Source: Modicisalibacter sp033446685 (GTDB lineage Bacteria; Pseudomonadota; Gammaproteobacteria; Pseudomonadales; Halomonadaceae). From it: 64,000 bases of DNA. Numbering within the stretch: the first letter of the stretch is position 1; each line of letters begins with the position of its first letter. This document shows positions 34,815 through 46,400 of this stretch, piece by piece. The position numbers and the translations under genes were made by a program. The notes beneath the pieces were generated by a model that was not told where the DNA came from, made no database searches, and saw nothing but the letters and a program-made list of their open reading frames with translations. The stretch lies in contig NZ_JAWQLY010000003.1 in assembly GCF_033446685.1 (NCBI RefSeq), forward strand, positions 186,001 through 250,000. Reading direction: 5' to 3'.

Positions 34815-35861
34815 TTAGGAATTTTCGGGAGGCGGCAGCTGGTTTTGGTCGTCAGATTCTATGGCAAGGGGTTCTGCACCGATCACGATCGCCTTACGGA
34901 TATCGTCACCCACAACCCTGGCATTGATCGACAAGTGTACTGGCTTCTTAGCCCACTCGGCTTCGCGGATGGCGGCTTTATAGCGGTTGTTGAGCGTTTC
35001 ATCCTGCACGGTCGCTATGAACTCGTCGCCGTCAGCTTCACTCCGCACACGGATCTTGAAGACATCGATCTGGGAAGCATCTACCGCCTTGACGCGATAA
35101 GCGCCATCAAGCCTTAACTCCTTCGCTTCGCGACGGGCATTCTTGGTCAGTTCCTGAGCGGTTTCACCCTCGATCGTGAGGCCGCCAATAGATGCTTCGT
35201 CGGCTTTGCGCACCGATCTGACCAAACTGTTCTGAGCGTCACTTGCAAATTCTCGAATATTGGCAGCTCTAGGCTCGTCAAGCGTGGCGTCAGCCAGGAT
35301 TTGCATGCGCCGCACGTCGAGTTCGTCAGAGTACTGTTGTGCTTTCAACTCAGCGATGCGCTCCTCCGATTGCAGCTCTGCTATGCGGACTTGGCGCCTT
35401 TCCTCAAGATAAGACCTGGTCATGCTGGCGCCGAAGTAGCCGACAGCCACGATCAGAGCGATGGTTACGAGACTTTTTGGAGTCACTTTGTCACCTATCC
35501 TGTCAACGAGGCGTTCCATGAGCGCCTGGACGTCGATCGTGAAACGAGAACAGCCTTCTTCAACCTTGATGTAAAGCTCCAGGGCTTCCTTCTCTTCCCT
35601 GGTCAGCTTGTTGATATTGACCGAGTTATAGCGTGCCAGCGCAAAGGTGCGGTAAATGGCCGTCTGGAACTCTATGAACCCCTTCATGATGCTTGGGGTT
35701 ATCGTGCCCTGATATCGATCGCCTCGGACGATGATCTCTAACTGCGGCCACCCGTCGAAGTGGATTTCAACATTCTCGGGCAGTGCCCCGGTGGAAGCCA
35801 TATGAAGTATGTCATAAGCCTCCTGCTCGGATCGGATGACGATCTCATAGTTATTTGCCAC
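34815..35861 (-). CDS. Unknown membrane-anchored protein
   Basis: A 348-residue protein. Residues 1-125 form an alpha/beta region (EIVIRSEQEAYDILHMAS; VNINKLTREEKEALELYIKV). One transmembrane helix follows at about 128-147 (SLVTIALIVAVGYFGASMT). Then comes a charged coiled coil (YLEERRQVRIAELQSEERIA) and a C-terminal domain containing IDVFKIRVRSEADGDEFIAT. I recognise no family. It lies between two Mu-like fragments as if inserted, and its GC content is lower than that of core genes. A defence-type cargo gene is possible but not shown. Confidence 0.62.
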   Translation of the reverse strand: MANNYEIVIRSEQEAYDILHMASTGALPENVEIHFDGWPQLEIIVRGDRYQGTITPSIMKGFIEFQTAIYRTFALARYNSVNINKLTREEKEALELYIKVEEGCSRFTIDVQALMERLVDRIGDKVTPKSLVTIALIVAVGYFGASMTRSYLEERRQVRIAELQSEERIAELKAQQYSDELDVRRMQILADATLDEPRAANIREFASDAQNSLVRSVRKADEASIGGLTIEGETAQELTKNARREAKELRLDGAYRVKAVDASQIDVFKIRVRSEADGDEFIATVQDETLNNRYKAAIREAEWAKKPVHLSINARVVGDDIRKAIVIGAEPLAIESDDQNQLPPPENS

Positions 35862-36081
35862 TGAGCCCCCTACGCGGTAATGGCATTTTTACTTAACCTT
35901 GCAGGAGGTAACTGTAAGTATCGTCACTCAGCAGATCAATTGAACTTTCGGTCTCAGTGCGCGCACACCTCCTCAACGTCTTGTCTATACCCGATTAAGC
36001 TCCGTTTAAAAGCCACCAAGCGCGTTCAAACACGGCAAGGGGGCCTTAGTGGCCGGAAACACTCAGAACGGCTTACAGGGG

Positions 36082-36514
36082 CGTACTCCATCGAGCTGCC
36101 CCATTCGAGCTCATCACCGATCACGGCATAGTGGATCTCGCTGGTTAGCCGGCGGGTCTCGCCGATCAGTGGGACGCTGCCACCCTTGAGCGCCTGGGTG
36201 ACCGATGAATTATCGGGCCACTCGCTGCCGTCAGGCGTTTGCTTGTCGACGAAGCGCTGCTTGGTGGACTCGAAGAAGTACTCGCCGAGCTCGCGCAATG
36301 GATCGTTCAGGTTCTGGCTGCGCTGTAGCCGCTGGTTCAGCGCGTCGAGCACGCACCGTCGACTTTCTTCAGCCAACAGTTGCCTCCCTCTGCATAGAGC
36401 TTTTGCAGCAGCAGTGTCTGCCTCTCGCGCAGGACCTCGTATACTACGGTCCAGGTGGCGCCCTCGCTCTCCCAGCGTCACCCGGGCGCGCTGCTTCATG
36501 AACGCTGGCGGCAC
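36082..36514 (-). pseudogene. Truncated Mu-like gpG (virion morphogenesis) gene
   Basis: The minus-strand frame contains LRELGEYFFESTKQRFVDKQ, PDGSEWPDNSSV, LIGETRRLTSEIHYAVIGD and ELEWGSSMEYA. This is the pattern of phage virion morphogenesis proteins (Mu gpG, PF05069). The homology stops at MEYA, where the tail usually continues through a His/Phe-rich segment; the remaining codons to 36026 look random. The 5' end is also unclear because the N-terminal extension (about 60 residues) does not look like gpG. It is a remnant of a Mu-like head module. Confidence 0.6.
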
Positions 36515-36600
36515 CCCCGAGCCGGTTTTTGAGCAGGTGGGGCCTCAGAGCCACATTCACGATGACTGCCACTACAAGCTACTCGTCAAGGAGTCAGGCC

Positions 36601-36795
36601 ATGACACAACTGGCACCCGATACCCAGGAGATGCTCGACAGCCTCCGCACCGCAGTGGCCGACATCTTGGAGCGCAAGCGGCGCCTCGGCCAGTACGCCG
36701 TGATCTGGCAGGACGGTAAACCTGTGCTGATAGGGGATGATGCACCGCCACAACAGGCGGGTGAGCAGTATAGCCAGGACCAGGAGTGGTACTGA
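36601..36795 (+). CDS. Small conserved-looking protein
   Basis: A 64-residue protein starting at ATG 36601 with AAGGAG about 9 nt upstream. The segment EMLDSLRTAVADILERKRRL then GQYAVIWQDGKPVLIGDD combines a helix and a beta-hairpin, a pattern I associate with small proteins in prophage and island contexts; I cannot name a family. The acidic tail ends in DQEWY. The good ribosome site and balanced composition support coding. It runs opposite to the Mu-like fragments. Confidence 0.55.
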   Translation: MTQLAPDTQEMLDSLRTAVADILERKRRLGQYAVIWQDGKPVLIGDDAPPQQAGEQYSQDQEWY

Positions 36796-37241
36796 TAGTG
36801 CGTAGGTGAGGCCAACCAGTATCCAGAAACTCGACACCGGAAATGATTTCAAGGGACTGGTATCCTATCGTTAGGTGTTGGCTCGCTCCCGGCATGTCGC
36901 ATGAGGCGGTTCAGTGCCTGCGGTAACTCGGCTATCGGATCAGACGCTTCGAGGATGGTTATTCGGAGTGGAAAGCGGCTGGCTTGCCTGTGATGTGACC
37001 TCGTTACCTTCCAAGGCTATACCGAATATCCAGATAACGGCTCACCATGACTAGACTCGGGTAGCCTAACAGAACCAGCCCGGTCATTTAGCTTGCTACC
37101 AGCCTAAGCCCTAAGCTCGCGTAGCTGCGCCACTAGTCGTGCAAAAGCAATTCTGGTTGCGGGTTGGTTGCTGATTGCTGGAAAAGAGTGTGGCTGGTGT
37201 AAATGTTGGAATCTCCTAGCTGATTGAATTTTAAGGATAAC
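36796..37241. other. Right-end non-coding region of element A
   Basis: 446 nt with no gene. It holds the arm-type repeat at 37154-37174 and leads into the att repeat. The same layout (arm repeat about 125 nt before the core) recurs before 51,970. Confidence 0.5.
37154..37174 (+). repeat. Arm-type repeat copy 2 (right end of element A)
   Basis: Twenty of 21 nt match the copy at 11637-11657, in the same orientation. It lies 125 nt upstream of the 46-nt att repeat. Confidence 0.55.
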
Positions 37242-37325
37242 CGCACTGCAGGCGCGATCCTTAAATTAGCAAAATTGCACTCTTAATCTCTTGGTCGCAG
37301 GTTCGAGTCCTGCTGGGCCCACCAT
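37242..37325 (+). repeat. Internal att site (attR of A / attL of B), 84 nt
   Basis: Eighty-two of 84 nt match 51888-51971. The first half (GCAGGCGCGATCCTTAAATT onward) is element-derived and the last 46 nt repeat the tRNA 3' half. The copy cannot encode a tRNA because the 5' half is absent. Confidence 0.88.
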
Positions 37326-37554
37326 TAAAATCAATAGCTTGTCAGAAATTTCGCCAGTCGAGCACTCTTTGAAGACTTGGTCGTCGCGTCGAACTCTTGA
37401 ACGTTTTCCACCAATTCCAGAGCGTCTAAATCGCCTAAGCCATAGCCGGTGCGCTTGCAGTTGGGCGAAGCTCGCTGGGGCTTAGCCAGACGCCATCATA
37501 GCTCGATGCCCCACGCCGCTCTTCTCATCTGGACGGTTCGAGCGGCCCTGAAAC

Positions 37555-38520
37555 TCAGCGCCCCTGAGCACCCCGGCGCAACCAGCCATGCACAAAGGCG
37601 AGCTTGCGACGCGAGATGTCCGACAGCACAAAGGGGTAGAGATCCGATAGCCCCATGGAGCGGTTGACGTTATTGATCCCCACGGCCAGTGAGGCAGCGA
37701 CATAGATCAGGCGATCGGCATCGGGTTCCGAATACGGGTCCCAGCTTGGGCTCGGCAATTGGGGCGATGACAGTTCCGCCGCAACGAAGCTATCGGCGAT
37801 ATCGGTCAGGTGCAGTAGATGCGCCGTGGTCTCGGCCCAGTCCTCGTGAGGATGGGCAGAAGCGTAAGTGGTCAGGAAGTGTTGCTCCCAATCGGGAGGC
37901 GGGCCGTCATGATAGTGATGCTGGAGTGCGGTCGGGTAATCCGCGCGCTCGTCGCCGAACATGGCACGAAAAGCATCGAGAAAATCAGCGCGCAAACTGA
38001 GCCGCCACCAAATCATGTGGGCTATTTCATGACGCATATGGCCGATCATGGTTCGGTAGGGCTCATCCAACGCCTGACGACGGGTAGTTCGCAGGACCGG
38101 GTCCGCCTCGGCCACGCTGATAGTCACTACGCCCTCGACATGGCCCATGGGTACCGGAGTCGGCCCTTCGGCGAGCATGTGAAAAAGAGGACGCACGCCC
38201 GGGTCTTCCGGCCGGAACCAGTTCCAACGGCCCAGGTTATCGAGCACCCAGCGCTTGGCAGCCTCGGTCTGCGCCCAGTTGGGAATGGCATTAGGGATTT
38301 GGGGGTCCGGGGCTAGCGCGGTCATGGCACAGGCCTGGCAAAAGGCGCCCTGTTCCGGGGCGATCCAGTTACAGCCGATCACCTCACGATTGGCGCAAAA
38401 AGGTGGCATGGGCAGGAAGGCGCGCGCCTGCGGGTCGTAAGCTATGGGGGTGCCATCGGCTGTGGCAAGATTGTCGAACCATAGTGAGCCCGAACCGACG
38501 GGATTGGAAAAAACGCGCAT
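37555..38520 (-). CDS. Putative zinc-binding metallopeptidase (Peptidase_Mx type)
   Basis: A 321-residue protein. The N-terminus has a zinc ribbon built from CAN...GCNW and CQAC. The middle has the metallopeptidase motif HEIAHMIWW (MRHEIAHM), followed by HEDWAETTAHLLHLTD, which can supply the third ligand. This matches the putative zinc-binding metallopeptidase family with an N-terminal zinc ribbon (PF15887). It is cytoplasmic with no signal. The start at ATG 38520 (MRVFSNPVG) is preferred over one nine codons upstream. The substrate is unknown. It is the first gene inside element B. Confidence 0.82.
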   Translation of the reverse strand: MRVFSNPVGSGSLWFDNLATADGTPIAYDPQARAFLPMPPFCANREVIGCNWIAPEQGAFCQACAMTALAPDPQIPNAIPNWAQTEAAKRWVLDNLGRWNWFRPEDPGVRPLFHMLAEGPTPVPMGHVEGVVTISVAEADPVLRTTRRQALDEPYRTMIGHMRHEIAHMIWWRLSLRADFLDAFRAMFGDERADYPTALQHHYHDGPPPDWEQHFLTTYASAHPHEDWAETTAHLLHLTDIADSFVAAELSSPQLPSPSWDPYSEPDADRLIYVAASLAVGINNVNRSMGLSDLYPFVLSDISRRKLAFVHGWLRRGAQGR

Positions 38521-38970
38521 GATAAAGATTTCCGTGACAGGGGCCAAAAGGATTATAAGTAATAATAGCGACTCTCCCCGTTAAAGCGAGCGCCAAACCT
38601 ATTATCAATTCCGAGGCAAAACGAAGGAAGTGCATAGAAAAGCCCGAACACCAGAAAGGCCTGGGCCGGGCTCTACTACTGCGTATCCTTACTTGCTTCC
38701 ACGAGCGTCCTGCTCGTGCATCCTTGGCATCCTCAAGCTATCCGTGCTCGGTCTTCCTACACAAAGCGTCCTGTGCTCTGCGGTATAGCTATTGTCACAT
38801 GCATTCATGGCTATAGATATGGTTGAGCTATATATATTTCATGTGCACTGCGGGTGATTATATATTGCTAATTATTTTGTATTGCTCGCCTAATCCAAGT
38901 TTTCAGATCTTGTCATGTCAGTGCTAGAAAAAGTTTTTTGATTGTCTGGTCTAGAGGCGAGCCGGAGCAT
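38521..38970. other. Intergenic region between metallopeptidase and nhaA
   Basis: 450 nt without a gene. It holds the terminator at 38637-38672, and an AT-rich stretch near 38,800-38,900 with TATATATATTTC that may serve as a promoter for the metallopeptidase side. Confidence 0.5.
38637..38672 (-). terminator. Intrinsic terminator, minus strand
   Basis: On the minus strand AGCCCG pairs with CGGGCT, followed by TTTC. It lies about 300 nt after the nhaA stop and before the metallopeptidase gene. Confidence 0.55.
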
Positions 38971-40317
38971 TTAATCACTCGCGCCAGGCGGCTTCTTTCT
39001 CGCATGCAACCAGGTGAGCAGTAAGACTCCCGCCATGGCGGAAAAAGCAGATGCAATAAAAATCCCTAGCTTAGCGCTACTTGCGAGACTCTCATCGAAA
39101 GCCAGGCTTGTAATAAATAATGCCATTGTAAATCCGATCCCAGCAAGCAGGCTGCCGCCTGCGATCAAACCCCAGGTAAGCTCAGGTGGGCGAGTTGCGA
39201 TGTGCAAGCGCACAGCTAGCCAGCTTAAAAATAGAATCCCGATGGGCTTTCCGAGAACGAATCCTGAAAATACCGCCACAGTTACCGAGTTGCTAAAGTC
39301 GCCAAATGCGAATGGAAATCCGGCATTGGCAAACGCAAAAAGTGGCATGATGAAAAAGCCGACCCAAGGGTGTAGCGCAATCTCAAGACGCTCTACGGGG
39401 GACAATGATTCGCGTGCAGCAATCGCAGCTACCTGTAATGTAATCCTGTCCTGAGTATCCCTGCTGCTCTCTCTACTGGTTGGATGAGAAACGACCTGGC
39501 CCAAGATGGCATAGAGTCGTTTATCGTTGACCCACCGGCGTGCAGGTGTCATCAAACCGAGTATGACTCCAGTGATAGTGGGATGGATTCCTGAGGCATC
39601 AATAGCCAGCCATATCGTTGTCCCAACAAGAAAGTAGAGAGGAAATCCTCGTAGGCCGAGCATTGTCATAGCCCGTATTGTCAGTAATCCAAGCAAAGCA
39701 AGAGACAGTGAATCCCAACTAATATTGTTACTGTATCCGATGGCAACCACCATAATCGCGCCGATATCATCGATAATCGCTAGAGATAGCATGAATAAGC
39801 GTAAGCTTTGTGGGATACGTGTCCCCAATAGGGCCAGACAACCGATCACAAAAGCGGTATCTGTCGCCATGACCGTGCCCCAACCGTGTTGGCCGGGTTG
39901 CCCCGCTTGCAATGCCAAATAGATTAAAGGAGGGATGGCCATGCCGCCCAACGCGGCGATTATGGGTAAAGCAGCCACACGCGGTTTTCTTAATTCACCA
40001 AGAATCAATTCTCGTTTGAGTTCCAATGCTACCAGAAAGAAAAACAGCGTCATCAAGGCATCATTGATCCACTCCCGTATTGAACGGGAGGACTCTAGCG
40101 GTCCAATGTGAAGTCCAATCGATATTTCCCATATTCTTTCAAAATGAAGGGCCCACGGCGAGTTTGATAAAGCAAGAGCTACTATGGTGAATAAAAGTAA
40201 AAGCCCGCCCCCAGCCGACTCGATCTTCAAAAAGCTCGAGAAAGGCTTTGCAATTCGGTCTATATACCCCTTGGGTAGTGGTGACAACCCCAGCTCATTT
40301 TTTTCTTGCTTCACCAT
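38971..40317 (-). CDS. nhaA: NhaA Na+/H+ antiporter
   Basis: Inner-membrane sodium/proton antiporter that exports Na+ at alkaline pH or high salt; 448 residues, with a basic C-terminal tail. Family motifs are WINDALMTLFFFLVALELKR, ATDTAFVIGCLALLG, and the ion-binding aspartate pair in AIIDDIGAIMVV (Asp183, Asp184). About twelve hydrophobic helices are evident. Base composition (many A/T-rich codons) differs from core genes, suggesting transfer. It follows the glucan synthase gene by 160 nt on the same strand. Confidence 0.94.
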   Translation of the reverse strand: MVKQEKNELGLSPLPKGYIDRIAKPFSSFLKIESAGGGLLLLFTIVALALSNSPWALHFERIWEISIGLHIGPLESSRSIREWINDALMTLFFFLVALELKRELILGELRKPRVAALPIIAALGGMAIPPLIYLALQAGQPGQHGWGTVMATDTAFVIGCLALLGTRIPQSLRLFMLSLAIIDDIGAIMVVAIGYSNNISWDSLSLALLGLLTIRAMTMLGLRGFPLYFLVGTTIWLAIDASGIHPTITGVILGLMTPARRWVNDKRLYAILGQVVSHPTSRESSRDTQDRITLQVAAIAARESLSPVERLEIALHPWVGFFIMPLFAFANAGFPFAFGDFSNSVTVAVFSGFVLGKPIGILFLSWLAVRLHIATRPPELTWGLIAGGSLLAGIGFTMALFITSLAFDESLASSAKLGIFIASAFSAMAGVLLLTWLHARKKPPGASD

Positions 40318-40477
40318 CAGGCTGCACCTTTATTACAAAGTTATGTATAAACAATAGGCCTCTAAGGTTAGTGCTCGTGAGCGGGGCTGTGCATTCAGCT
40401 GGGCAGATTTATAGCCGCAATCTGCATGTAATGGAGCATTGCTGACCACGCTGTTTGTTTGATGTGAAACGAGGCAC

Positions 40478-43400
40478 TTACGGACTCGACTGCTTTATCA
40501 CCGAAGATTGGTTGGTGGACATCGCAAGAACCAGATGGTGTCGAGCGCCATCGAGCGGCACACGGATTTTGCCCGCATCGCAGGCTATTGCTTCTCCGTC
40601 CAGGTGGGCTTGCGAAGTGACGAGGTGCCGCTTGAAAGAGTGGGCAACCTGGATGGTGTAATGGGACGAGGCCACTGAAATGGTCGCTTCGAAGCCCGGC
40701 CAGGCGGCGGGTAGGCACGGGGCGATGATCAGGAAGGCGCCCTCGCGACGGATGCCAAGAATGCCTTCGAGCCCCGCCCGATACATCCAGCCAGCGGACC
40801 CCGTGTACCAGGTCCAGCCGCCTCGCCCGGCATGTGGGACAACGGAGTACACATCGGCAGCCACGACATAGGGCTCGACTTTATAACGTTCTGCCTCTTC
40901 CAGAGTGCGGGCGTGGTTGATGGGGTTGAGTAGCGAGAACAGCTCGGCGGCTTTGTCGCCATCGCCCAGCTGCGCATAGGCCAGGATGGCCCACATCGAA
41001 GCATGACTGTACTGGCCGCCGTTTTCCCGCAGCCCGGGAGGGTAGCCGCAGATATAGCCGGGGTCACGCGCGGGCTGGTCGAAGGGGGGCCAGAACAGCA
41101 GGGCCAGCCCTGGGGCCTTGCGGATCAATTCACGCTCCAGCGAGCGCATGGCGGTTGCGGCCCGCTGTGGATTTGCCGCACCGGAGAGTACCGCCCAGGA
41201 TTGGGCAATCGAGTCGATACGACACTCATCGCTTTCCTGGGTACCGAGCCAGCTACCGTCGTCATAAGTCGCCCGCCGATACCACTGGCCGTCCCAGGCG
41301 TGTTGTTCAAGCGACTCACGCAGCGAGACCGCGTGGGCCCGCCAGCGGTTGGCGCGGGCATCTTCGCCGCTGCGTTGTTCGGCGAAGGGCAGGAACAGGT
41401 CGAGGGTGCGTACCAGCAGCCAGCCCAGCCACACGCTTTCCCCCTTGCCTGCTTCGCCGACCCGGTTCATGCCATCGTTCCAGTCGCCACCGCCGATCAA
41501 TGGCAGGCCGTGCTCGCCCGTCAACGTCAGGCATTGGTCGAGGCCGCGCGCGCAATGCTCGTATAGCGAGGCGGCCTCGTCAGCGATCATGGGCTGGAAA
41601 AAGGCATCGTGCTCATCGTTGCCGAGCAACGCGCCTTCCAGAAATTTCACCGACTCGTCCAGCACGGCGGCGTCGCCCGAGGTCGCAATGTAGAGGGCGC
41701 TGGCATAGGCCAGCCAGACCCGGTCGTCGGAAATGCGGGTGCGCACGCCCTGGCCGGAATGGGGCAGCCACCAGTGCTGCACATCACCTTCGGCGAACTG
41801 ACGCGAAGCGGCACGCAGCAGGTGGTGTCGGGTCATCTCGGGGTTGGCGAAGGTCAGAGCCATGCCATCCTGTAGCTGATCGCGGAAACCATAGGCGCCG
41901 CTGGCCTGGTAGAAGGCGGAACGCGCAGTGATCCGGCAGGCCAGGGTCTGGTAGAGCAGCCAACCGTTGAGCATGATGTCCATTGCGCGGTCTGGGGTAG
42001 TGACCTGCACTGCACCCAGTTGCTTCTGCCAGTAGGCCGTGACCGCGGCGAGCTCGGCGTCGAGATCGGCCTGGCGATAGAGGGCGATGAGCGCTCTAGC
42101 CTCATCGTTGGAATGGCATTGACCGATGAATGAGACGATCTCGATCGTCTCCCCCGGTGCCAGCTCGACGGTACACTGCAGGGCCGTGCAAGGATCCCAT
42201 CCGGCGCCTGTGGCTCCGGAAAGGGGCGTGCGACCGGCAAGCCCCGCGGGGGAAGCATGACTACCGCCATGGCCGAGGAATTCACTGCGATCTGCCGTCC
42301 AGGCCGTTTGCAGGCCGCCCAGGTCGATGAACGCGACGCGTCCGGGAAAGGCCATGTTCCAAGGGTTGCTTACCAGCATCGCCCCACAGGTTTCATCCAT
42401 GTGCGAGATGATGAATGGGCCGGATGCGCTTCGTGACAGACCCAGTGACCACTCCACATAGGCGGTGACGGACAGCCGACGCGGCCGGTCCGAGCGATTC
42501 TCGAGGATCAGACGCGAGATTCGGATGGGATCGTCGAGCGGCACGAAATGCACCAGCTCGAGGGCGATGCCGTGAGCTTCGTGCTCGAAGCGGCTATAGC
42601 CGAAACCGTGCCGGGCCACGTAGCGCTCCTCGTCACGAACCGGTAATGCCGTCGCCGTCCACACCGCCAGGCTCTCTTCGTCGCGCACGTAGATCGCGTC
42701 GCCGCAGGGGTCCATCACGGGGTCGTTCGACCAGGGAGTGAGCGGGTTTTCGCGGCTGTTGTCGGCCCATAGGTAGCCGGAGCCCTCCGCCGAGATCTGG
42801 AAACCGAACCCGGTGTTGGCGATCACGTTGAGCCACGGGGCCGGGGTGGAGCGACCGGCCTCAAGTATCGTCACGTATTCTTTCCCTTGCTTGTCGAAGC
42901 CCCCCAGGCCATTGAAGAACTCGAGCGCCGGCGGGACCTCAATGCCTCGTGCTTGTGTCACCGCCCCGCGCAGCCTGGTCTCCTTTGAAATCGATTCAGG
43001 GGGTGGATAACGAAGCGCGGGCGGTATCAGCGCGAGTTGATCTGCAATCGGCCCGCGGTGCGCCATCAGCGCCACCCTAGCCACGGATTGCAGCAAAAGG
43101 CGCGCGTCGAGGCCCATCAGATCGCCACGCAGGACGATGACCGAGCCTTGAGCATGCCCCTCGTGGATGCGTGGCCGCGACTGGCTGCTGTGCACCGCGG
43201 TCTCGATGGCCTGCTGGAGGTCCTGTACATAGGAGGAGGCGCGCTCGTTGACGATCACCAGATCGACGCCGAGACGCTTCATGCGCCAGTATTCATGGGC
43301 GCGCAGCAGCTGGCGCACCTGGGCCAGGTCATCGGTCGAATCGATGCGCAGCAACACGATCGGCAGATCGCCGGAAATGGCGTGCGGCCAAAGTGCCGAT

Positions 43401-46400
43401 TGCGGACCCGCACCGCGCGCAATGGCCTGACGCGAGGCCCTGAAACGCGGGTCGGCATACAGGATTGGGGCGGCCAGGCGCTGAAAGTCCGCCGCTTCCT
43501 CGGGTGTGACGCTCAAGTGGCGAAGCTGAACTTGCGCCTGGGTCCAGGCCAGTGTCTTGGCCCGCTCAAAGGCGCTGCGATCGTGATGCTTGTCGATCAG
43601 GTCCAGCAGCGCCTCGCGCGATGCCGCCACGACGGTCCAGAAAGCGACACGGGCGATCTTTCCGGGGGCGACCTCGAGACGATGGCGCAGCGAAAAGACC
43701 GGATCGAGCACCGTACCGGTGGTGTTCGTCAGCCGCTGTTCCCCGCTCAGGGCAGCGGCCGTGGTCACCGTGCGCCCCCGGCCGATGAAACGGGCGCGAT
43801 CGGTCTCGTATTGCGGCTTACTCAAGACTTCGCCTTCTACCACGGCAAAGTGGGCCGCCCAGGTCTCTGCTTCGTCCGGCCCACGCCGACGACGGGTGGC
43901 GATCAGTGCGTTTAATTCCTCAAGGTACTCGGTGACCACGAACAGTTTCGCGAAGGCGGGGTGGGCATTGTCGGTAGCCGGCGTGGTCAGCACCAGTTCC
44001 GAATAGGAGGTCACGTCAATATGACGCGCCCGCCGCCCGCTGTTGGTCAACGACACGCGCCGCACCTCACCGTCATCCTCGCCCGAGACAAGCACATCGA
44101 GGTGGGTGGTCAGGTCGCCATGCCGGTGCGTGAAGCGGGCATAGTCTTCGGCAAAGAGCACCTCGTGGCTGCCTTTCTCAGCCTCCGTTCCCTTGCCGGG
44201 CATGGGGCCACTGGCCGACCAGACGCCGGTCGTGTCTCTATCGCGCAGGAAGATGAAGCTGCCCAGGTGATCCCGGGTCGCGTCTTCCTGCCAGCGGCTG
44301 ATGGCTATATGCCGCCAGCGGCTATACCCCGCCCCGGTCGCCGTCAACATGACCGAGTAGCGTCCGTTCGACAGCAGATGGGTAACGGGTACCCCTACCT
44401 CCGTTGCCGCGATACGGCGAATCGCATGGCTGTCGTTGAGCGCCTCGCTTGGTGCCGACTTAACTTCCTCGGCGCGGGGATGGGCTATGGCTACGTCGCG
44501 CGGGATGCGTTCTTGCAATAACAGTTCGCTGGCCTGGATGATCGGTTCACGATGGAAACGTTCGCGCATCCGTCCGTCATGCAGAGTATTGGCAATGGCG
44601 ACGATATTCATGCCCTGATGGTGAGCCATGAAGCTACGTACGATGATGACTTCTTCATCCGCAGGGACTCGCGAGCGGGTGAAGTCGAGCGCCTCGTAGA
44701 ATCCATAGCGACCCAGCGCCCCCAAATCGGCGAGTCGGGTGAAGTTGCGACGCGCACCGAGGGGATCGATCATCGTCGCCAGACCGGTCGCATAGGGGGC
44801 CACCACCAGGTCAGCGGAGAGACCGCGCTTCAACCCCAGGCCGGGTACGCCGAAGTTGGAATACTGATAGGTGAATTCTCTATCGCGGGCGTTGTAGGCG
44901 GATTCTGAGATGCCCCAAGGAACCCCCAACGAAGCCGCATACGCTACCTGGCGCTTGACCACCAGGCGATTGCTCTGCTCGAGAAGACTACCCGCGGGAG
45001 CGCGCATCACCAGCGACGGCATTAGATATTCGAACATCGAGCCCGACCAAGAGATCAGTGCCGAGCCGTGCTCCAACGGTGTGGCCGTACGTCCAAGTCG
45101 GAACCAGTGACGCGTCGGGACATCGCCCTTGGCAATCGCCAACAGGCTGGCCAAGCGCGCTTCGGAGGCGAGCAGGTCATAGCAATTTCCGTCGAGCGTG
45201 TTGTCGTCCAAGGAATAACCGATCGATAGTAACTGGCGTTCGGGGACGAGCAGGAAGGCAAAATCCATTTCCAGCGCCATGCCTCGCGCGGTGTCGGCGA
45301 TCTGCCTGAAGCGGACCAGTAGTCGCTCTCTAGGCCCGCTTCTGGCGATGTGTTTTCGGTCTCGGCAATGTTCGGCGACCGATTGGCGCAAGGCCCCCAC
45401 CCAGAACAGCAACTCCTCAACCCAGTCACCTTCGACACTTCGCAGGGCTTTATGGGTCATCGCCGTGGTGTGATCACTGAGTTTTTGCAGTGCCGGCAAC
45501 CACGTCGCGAACAGGGGGTCTCCCTGCAAGTGCGCTTCGATCTCGTCCAGGCTGGCCTCGATCGGTGCGATATCCGCGCCATGAGCCGTTGGTGTCGCTT
45601 GGAGGACCTCGCGCACCAGGTCCAGGTTATCTGCGATACCCGGGCGAGGATCGGGCAACAGTTCGCTTTTCGACCAGGTTTCACAGGCATTGGCGATAAC
45701 CAGTAGATGACCCGCGAGGTTGCCGCTATCGACCGAGGAGACGTACCTTGGATCCAAGGGACGAAGATCCTGGGTGCCATACCAGTTGAAAAAATGCCCA
45801 CGATAACGTGGGAGGGTCTGCATGACCCTCAGCGTGGCTTCAAGACGCTCGGCGCCATTCAGCGCACCCAGCCAACCAAAGTCGCGCGCGGCCAGCACCG
45901 ACAAGAGATAAAGGCCCATGTTGGTGGGGGAGGTACGTCGAGCTATGACAGGTTGGGGCGCTTCCTGGAAATTATCCGGCGGCAGCCAGTTGTCTCGAGC
46001 GGTGACGAATGTTTCGAAGAAGCGCCAGGTACGCCGCGCGATCAGACGCAGTTCCTGTGCCTCGGCTTTCGGTAGCGGGTATTCTGGCGCGAGACTACCT
46101 GGCCGGCTGACCCACGCGGCGATTGCCGGCGCAGCCGACCAGAGCAGCAACATGAGCAGCGCTATGGGCCAGGCCTGAGGTGCCTGGCTCACGACACCCA
46201 GTGACACTACTAGCGCCAGTACGGTCCCCGGCGCCATGCTGCGATAAAAGCCTGTTAGCGTCAGTCTCGGCCGTCCCGTCGACTGTGCGGCCGTCGTCCA
46301 CTCGAGCAGGTGGCGGCGGGTGACCAACACACGAACCAGGGTCCTGACGATGGCATCCAGCATCCGCCAGGTTTGGTCGGGCAGGAAGGCCACCCATAGC

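Noticed and set aside
37291..37485. Plus-strand frame beginning MVAGSSPAGPT
   Set aside because: A classic artefact of translating a tRNA 3' end; it lies on the internal att repeat.
37326..37490. 55-codon minus-strand open frame next to the internal att site, considered as an integrase remnant
   Set aside because: It has no integrase motif, no start codon and no recognisable similarity.
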